In this document: one piece after another, positions 8,410 through 12,692 of the stretch
How positions within the stretch are numbered: position 1 is the first letter of the stretch
Layout: the number at the start of each line of letters is the position of its first letter
From: Pleurotus ostreatus/Saccharomyces cerevisiae fusant
Taxonomy: Eukaryota > Opisthokonta
NCBI GenBank assembly: GCA_024196135.1
Contig: JAMQCK010001044.1
Span: 1 to 12,692 of the forward strand
Direction: 5' to 3'
DNA: 12,692 nucleotides
Program-made: the position numbers and the translations under genes
The notes under the pieces: model-generated
The model's input: the letters and a program-made list of their open reading frames with translations, nothing else
Told to the model about the DNA's origin: nothing
Databases searched by the model: none

Positions 8410-8700
8410 CGCGAGTCAAGTCGAGCTAGTCTTCCCTTCAAGTTCACAGATACGCGAAAGTCCGGGAGAAGATGGATACCCCAGATTGCACTATCCGGGG
8501 CGCCTATTATCTTTATCTAGCAGCATAGTGAGTCACTATTCACTGACTCCATCACTGGAGGGTCTTGTGCGGGAGAGAGATGATCATGGACAGGGCCGCG
8601 GCCAACGCCGAGCCGCCGACGTTCCTGTCACGGACGCGTGCAGTCACATCCAATGACCTTGTGACGCCGTTCAACTTGACACGAACGACGACGGCCAGCG
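8410..8700. promoter_or_regulatory. Divergent promoter region, oxidase and SLD3 gene
   Basis: A 291-bp spacer between starts at 8409 (minus) and 8701 (plus). It includes two adjacent GATA sites (8507-8518), a TGAGTCA at 8529-8535 matching the Gcn4/Cpc1-type core, and an ACGCGT (MluI cell-cycle box) at 8634-8639, 62 bp ahead of the replication gene. The single short motifs could be chance; the paired GATA element is the most specific. Confidence 0.5.
8507..8518 (-). promoter_or_regulatory. Tandem AGATAA pair, GATA-factor sites
   Basis: The plus strand reads TTATCTTTATCT, so the minus strand has two abutting AGATAA sites, each an exact HGATAR match. They lie about 100 bp upstream of the oxidase ATG. 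GATA factors of the AreA/NIT2 class control nitrogen-source genes in fungi, which suits an enzyme releasing ammonia from D-amino acids. Binding is inferred. Confidence 0.5.
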
Positions 8701-11052
8701 ATGACGGTCGTTAATCCTCTGCACTATGCTCTGTCGGCGGGAGACAACCTAGCATGGACTGCTACGCAGGAGAAGCAGATCCTGAAGGACGTGCCCTGGA
8801 ACGATATCGGCCAAAGCGATGAGCAAGCTGGTCAGGAGGATGATCAGGTGCAACAGAAGACGCGGGATGAATCACTGGACGCGGAGAGCTTCATCGCTCG
8901 AACGTACTTGCAGTATTTATGGCTACCCGAGGTGCGTATTCTATCCTTGGAACGATCAGCAGAGGCTCAACCATGGTCATGTTAGTCTATCATGCCCCTC
9001 CACGGCCTCGTCCACGCCTTGCGGCGCATCACATACGCTAGCCCCAACGACACTAACGCCCCTCACCCCCTACACGCACTCATCGAACCCCTACTGCTCA
9101 CCGCGCGCTCCGCGGCACACAAGTATCACACCGAACTGACCGCGATCCTCGCCGAGGGCGGCGGCGCTGGCGAAGCCGAGGAGGCCATGATGTGGTTCGC
9201 CTACGAGCACGAGAAGCATGAGGCGGCATCTAGTACCCCGCAACATGCCTCTAGCAGCCAACAGCCCAATAACACCGAACCCAACGAGGACGCCGACGCG
9301 CAATGGCAAGCGCGATGGCTGAACCGCATGGAGCGGCGTGAGTGCGTGATGCTCTTCGTTCGTGCTTCCGAAATCTGTGGTTCTAACAATGCGTCGCAAA
9401 CAGAGCCCAGATCCAAATCCTCCTCTACCTCCTCAAGCTCTCCCTCCCGCCTTCTCCCTCCGCCGATCCCATTGCGAGCCCGGCGAAGAAGCATGCTGCG
9501 GCGATGCAGCAAGATATCTTGTTGTCTCCGCGCAAGCGTAGGCGGGTCGAGCCATTCGAGGAGCGTAAGCGGGCTGAGCCAGCCGAAGGATCCGTCCACT
9601 CTAGCAAACCATCCGAAGAACAGGTCGCGTCCACCTCGTCCCAGTCCTCCCCCCGCAAACGCCGGCGCAAATCGCCCGAACCCGCCCCCCTCGCACCCGA
9701 AGTCTACCTCGAGGCCTTCATGGACAAGCTCTCGATGTGGCAGCTGGTACGAGGACTTGAGGATGATCGGAAGAGCGAGGTCGCGTCCATGCCGGCGGGG
9801 CTGAGGGCGAAGGCGAGTAAGGGCGGGATAGCGGGGAATGGGAAAGCAAGGCAGGACGACGAGCGAGATTGGATGCAAGTATTTTGCGAGGATGTGGTGG
9901 AGCCGTTGTGAGTGTTGTTGGTTCCCTTCAATTGAGTTTCCTTCGGTTGAGCTTCAGCGGAACGACGGGAGAGGGGACATCGACTGACCACCATCCCCCA
10001 GATTCAAATCCACCCTCCCCGACCTCTGCGCCCTCCTCCGCAGCAAGGTCTTCCCGCACTCGCCCTTCTCGGACGAGGAGAGCGAGGATGAGGATGCTGT
10101 CTTTGGCGGTTCGCAGGCGCAGCGAACACGCTCACAGACGCACGACGACGACGTGTTCGGCTCGCAAGCTGATGTGTTTGGCGGCTCGCAAGCTGATGTC
10201 TTTGGCGGTTCGAAAGGGAAGCGAGCGCGCTCGCAGACGTTCGACGAAGACGACCCCTTTGGCTCGCAGGCGTTCGACGATCCCTTCGACTCATATAGTA
10301 CTCGATCCGACCGCGCACGCTCTAAGTCTCGCGCGTCCAGTTTCGGCGACTGGCTCTCGAGCGATCCAGACGAATGGCAAGACGATGAGGAGACGGTGCG
10401 CGCGGCGACGTTAAGTCGCGCGTCTAGTCGAGCGCCGACGCTGAGTCGGGCTTCGAGTAGGGCGCCAGCGCCCTCGCTGCCACCCAGCCGTGCGGCGTCA
10501 CTAGCGAGGACAGCATCCTCTCTAGTGCGAACGTCGTCATCATCTGGCGTCGCCCGCACCTCGTCCTCCGCCAACCTGCGCGCTTCTGGCTCCCAGTCCC
10601 GCGCCTCATCCTCCAAGCCTCATGCCCACTCCTCCCAGTCCCGCGTCACCACCTCCCAATCCCGCGTCTCTTCCTCCCAAGCCCGCGCCTCCTCTTCCCA
10701 ATCCCGCACCACCACCTCCCAATCCCACGCCCGCCAACTCGCCCGCGCCCGTTCGATGTCCCTCTCCCAATCCCTCGCGCAGGAAGAAGCCGACCGCGCG
10801 GCGGGGGCGGGCGTGAAGCGCAAGCGCGAGATCTCTCGCGAGGTGAGCATGAGCAGGATACTAAGGCCAGGGAAGAGCGCAAGAGGGGACCGTGGGGATA
10901 CGCCGGGGAGTCGTAGTCTCACCCCGATGGTCGAGGAAGCACGAGCGAAGGAGAAGACCCGGGAGAAGGCAAAGGAGAAGAAGGAGAAGGAGCTGGGGTC
11001 GGTGCTGGTGGGAGATACGCCGGTGAAGAAGGCGACAAAGGTTTTCTCGTAG
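8701..11052 (+). CDS. SLD3: SLD3/Treslin-type DNA replication initiation factor
   Basis: Four exons: 8701-8931, 8986-9341, 9404-9907, 10002-11052 (stop TAG); 2142 nt, 713 residues. Sld3 is loaded on origins with Cdc45 and, once phosphorylated by CDK, binds Dpb11/TopBP1 to fire them. Visible: an N-terminal QEKQILKDVPW stretch; the Cdc45-binding-type core with LWLPE, SIMPLHGLVHALR (78-90), MERREAQIQILLYLLKLSLP (about 191-210), EVYLEAFMDKLSMWQL and WMQVFCEDVVEPLFKSTLP (ending about 370). The second intron uses the GTGCGT donor at 9342; this choice alone restores the conserved MERRE-AQIQILLYLL junction. Two SPRKRRR motifs (Ser237, Ser278) are full CDK consensus sites and basic nuclear-import-like patches; a third, TPVKK, is at Thr703 near the end. 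The C-terminal half is disordered, SQ-rich and repetitive, with 13 SQ dipeptides between residues 401 and 619. Identification rests on remembered family features, so moderately high confidence; the extreme N-terminus could have another exon. Confidence 0.83.
10153..10224 (+). repeat. Coding 24-bp repeat, VFGGSQAD-like units
   Basis: Inside the last SLD3 exon, residues from 415 read VFGSQAD, VFGGSQAD, VFGGSKGK. Units are 7-8 codons long and nearly identical in DNA (GTGTTTGGCGGCTCGCAAGC core), pointing to recent slippage or duplication. Related pieces (VFGGSQAQ before, FGSQAFDD after) flank it. Confidence 0.75.
10633..10737 (+). repeat. Coding 21-bp minisatellite, five SQ heptads
   Basis: Residues 575-609 of the SLD3 product are five exact-period heptads with consensus S-Q-[SA]-[RH]-x-[ST]-[ST]: SQSRVTT, SQSRVSS, SQARASS, SQSRTTT, SQSHARQ. 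An extra SQ 14 residues earlier (561) is in the same register. Each unit starts with an ATM/ATR-type SQ site. Confidence 0.85.
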
Positions 11053-11763
11053 GATGAGATTCGTGGCACACGGACAGTGACCAGATTTTCGATAAGTCAC
11101 TTTGATTGCATGGACTAGGCTGGGCTGTATACTAGATCACTCTGTGTTCAACGGTTTCTTCCTGTCCTTGTCCACGTGTGCAGAGGTGTGGTGCTTTCAG
11201 AGTCCTATCTGGGCCTCTTTATGGCCACACGTGTGATGCCATATGTTATTCTTGCCTTCAATCATCATGTTCCCAAAGAAAACCTGTTTTCCATCTTGAT
11301 ATTGTGTTTTCATTGCCTCATTCTATGGGTATCTACAGAGGTCTTGACTGGACAGAAGTCAGACCGGACCAGTGAAAGTCGAGATTGGGTCGTGAATCGC
11401 GCGGTAATCACCGTGATTCCTGATGATTCCCGGTGATTCCTGATGATTCCTCGTGATTCCCAATGAATCACGGCGATTCCCGAGGATTTCGTCGTGAAAT
11501 GCCCGTGAAAGCTCCGTGAAACTCGTTCTCGATCCAATGAACTCCGATTTCCGCCATTTCTGCCGCCGTATCAGTCGTGAATGTATGAATCGACTTTTCC
11601 TGTCACTATTCCGCACAAATCCACATTATTTTCGCCCCAAACCGCCGGGACACCCTGTCACACCGCGTTTATTGCCATCAGATTTTGTCACGTTGTGTGA
11701 CGCACGCTTCCCATCATCCCTATTGTTCCTTCTTTGATCTAACCTCCATTCTCTCAACTCACT
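11053..11763. other. Intergenic region with a repeat array
   Basis: A 711-bp spacer between two plus-strand genes. It holds the SLD3 3' UTR, a 10-bp-period repeat array at 11413-11492, and presumably the promoter of the next gene. Frames here (for example 11176-11436) show no recognisable domain. A 10-bp palindrome CACACGTGTG lies near 11225. Confidence 0.55.
11413..11492 (+). repeat. Decaying 10-bp tandem repeat, RTGATTCCYG
   Basis: Eight 10-bp units from 11413 to 11492 alternate G and A at position one: GTGATTCCTG, ATGATTCCCG, GTGATTCCTG, ATGATTCCTC, GTGATTCCCA, ATGAATCACG, GCGATTCCCG, AGGATTTCGT. The real unit is therefore 20 bp, starting at 11413, 11433, 11453 and 11473, with increasing decay to the right. 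GTGAAA words then continue 11 bp apart (11494, 11505, 11516), and GTGAATC/GTAATCACC words precede the array. Confidence 0.85.
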
Positions 11764-12692
11764 ATGGATGGTGTCACGGCGGCGTCAGATTTACCAGCAC
11801 AGTACGAGGTCGCGTATCAGCACCTCCTCCAGCGAGTATATCGCGCCCTTGGATGTACCAACCTTGACGATGTTTCGACCATCCGCGACGAGGTGGCGTC
11901 GTTCATTGATAGTGTCACCGAGGTAAGCACCCTGATATAAATTTCGGCATACACATTAACCTTAGCTGTTGGCCACCCATAGGATAGGTATATCCTTCCT
12001 CTTTCGGACTACGACGCTATGATTCGCAATGGCGACAGCATGTTGGAATCTCTTGACGAGCGCCTCGACCTTATTCGCGCGCAGCCTCAAGATGCCCCCA
12101 CAAATGGCTCGGCGCATCCGCCGTTCTCTGACGATGACTTGTCCTTTATCGACCACTATGGTGATGTCTACGATCACCTTCATGAGCGAGTCACCATTGG
12201 CCTCGTCTCGCATGCGTCCGATATCACGGCCCTCGCCGCACTTCGTGGCGACGTATCTGCTTTCCTTGCCAATCTCGAGCAGGTAAAACCCTCCCCTATA
12301 CATATCGTACGTATTTGACCACCATCTCAGCATTCCCTCCGAGTCCCAGGTCCCGACTACGCTGCTATGCGTACCAATGCTGTTCAAATGCTGGCCGCGC
12401 TCGACGATGCACAAGCGGACGTGCGAGTACCCTCCGCCTCGGCTTACATCCGCATTGTGAACAGTATTCCCGAAGCATACGACGTCCTTCTTGCCCGCGT
12501 CAACCGCACATTGTTAGCCCACCTTGGCAATGGGCCAGAAATCGCGGCCACCCGCGCAGACGCAATCAGCATTCACACCCAGGTCCAATTCGTACGTTCC
12601 CTCTCATTCCCGTCGGTTTCCGACATCCCATCAATCGTCTACCTTACAGCATCGTCATGCGCTGCCCGCCGACGGGTACGCCTCTCTATCCT
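11764..12692 (+). CDS. Unrecognised internally repetitive protein, 3' end outside the window
   Basis: Partial gene with exons 11764-11922, 11983-12282, 12331-12591 and 12650 to the edge; introns are 60, 48 and 58 nt, all phase 0. The start ATG at 11764 follows CTCACT. I do not recognise the family. The product is made of related units of about 90-100 residues. One half-unit recurs as LPAQYEVAYQHLLQRVYRAL (exon 1), IDHYGDVYDHLHERVTIGL (exon 2) and VNSIPEAYDVLLARVNRTLL (exon 3). The other begins each following exon: DRYILPLSDYDAM, HSLRVPGPDYAAM, HRHALPADGYASL, aligning without gaps. All three introns fall right before this second motif. The pattern suggests a helical repeat protein grown by exon duplication. 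No signal peptide or membrane segment is visible in the part present. It could be the N-terminal part of a larger multidomain protein; the missing 3' end would decide. Confidence 0.7.

Noticed and set aside
8992..9804. Uninterrupted 270-codon plus-strand frame as an alternative SLD3 exon without intron 2
   Set aside because: After about 9341 it runs in the wrong frame (SKSSSTSSSSPSR), while splicing at 9342-9403 gives the conserved QIQILLYLLKLSLP sequence.
9201..9878. Long open frame of 225 codons on the minus strand
   Set aside because: It lies opposite the SLD3 exon 3 and the end of exon 2, whose sense frame carries conserved motifs; the antisense product has no recognisable domain and the length follows from GC-rich codon use.
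9954..10616. Open frame of 220 codons on the minus strand with CEP repeats
   Set aside because: Antisense of the repetitive SQ-rich SLD3 exon; the repeats are only the mirror of that coding repeat.
11176..11436. 86-codon hydrophobic frame in the spacer before the repeat gene
   Set aside because: It runs into the 10-bp repeat array, has no family resemblance and no support from splice structure.
1..12692. Search for tRNA, rRNA, CRISPR arrays, prokaryotic operons or intact transposons
   Set aside because: No cloverleaf, rRNA core, regularly spaced identical repeats with unique spacers, transposase motifs or long terminal repeats were seen by eye; the many short introns show a eukaryotic nuclear origin.

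Overview
The window looks like nuclear DNA from a filamentous basidiomycete, probably an agaricomycete. Genes are dense and on both strands, coding regions are GC-rich, and almost every gene is cut by many short introns (about 48-70 nt, a few 90-180 nt) with GTGCGT/GTGAGT-type donors and YAG acceptors. I rebuilt six gene models by joining exons by hand so that frame and family conservation both hold. I saw no rRNA, tRNA, CRISPR array or intact mobile element.

Layout from left to right: (1) minus strand, a WW-domain protein whose 3' end runs off the left edge (1-1209); (2) plus strand, a seven-exon UNC-50/GMH1-family Golgi membrane protein (1618-2708), divergent from the WW gene; (3) about 1.6 kb without a supportable gene (2709-4305), holding short repeats, a perfect hairpin, a TATA-like palindrome and a pyrimidine-rich 20-bp repeat in the leader of the next gene; (4) plus strand, a seven-exon alpha/beta-hydrolase-fold protein (4306-5841) whose nucleophile elbow has Gly where Ser is expected; (5) minus strand and convergent with it, a ten-exon D-amino-acid oxidase (6260-8409); (6) plus strand and divergent from the oxidase, a four-exon SLD3/Treslin-type DNA replication initiation factor (8701-11052); (7) a 711-bp spacer with a striking 10-bp-period repeat array; (8) plus strand, the 5' part of an unrecognised, internally repetitive protein that runs off the right edge (11764-12692).

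The genes are ordinary eukaryotic neighbours and not an operon. They cover Golgi trafficking (UNC-50), D-amino-acid catabolism (DAO), replication origin firing (Sld3) and three proteins of unknown role. The observations most worth following are the right-edge protein, where three introns interrupt successive repeat units at the same place and phase; the hydrolase lacking its catalytic serine; the SQ-rich heptad array and CDK-consensus sites in the Sld3 protein; and PUF-type UGUANAUA motifs on both strands of the convergent 3' region between the hydrolase and the oxidase.
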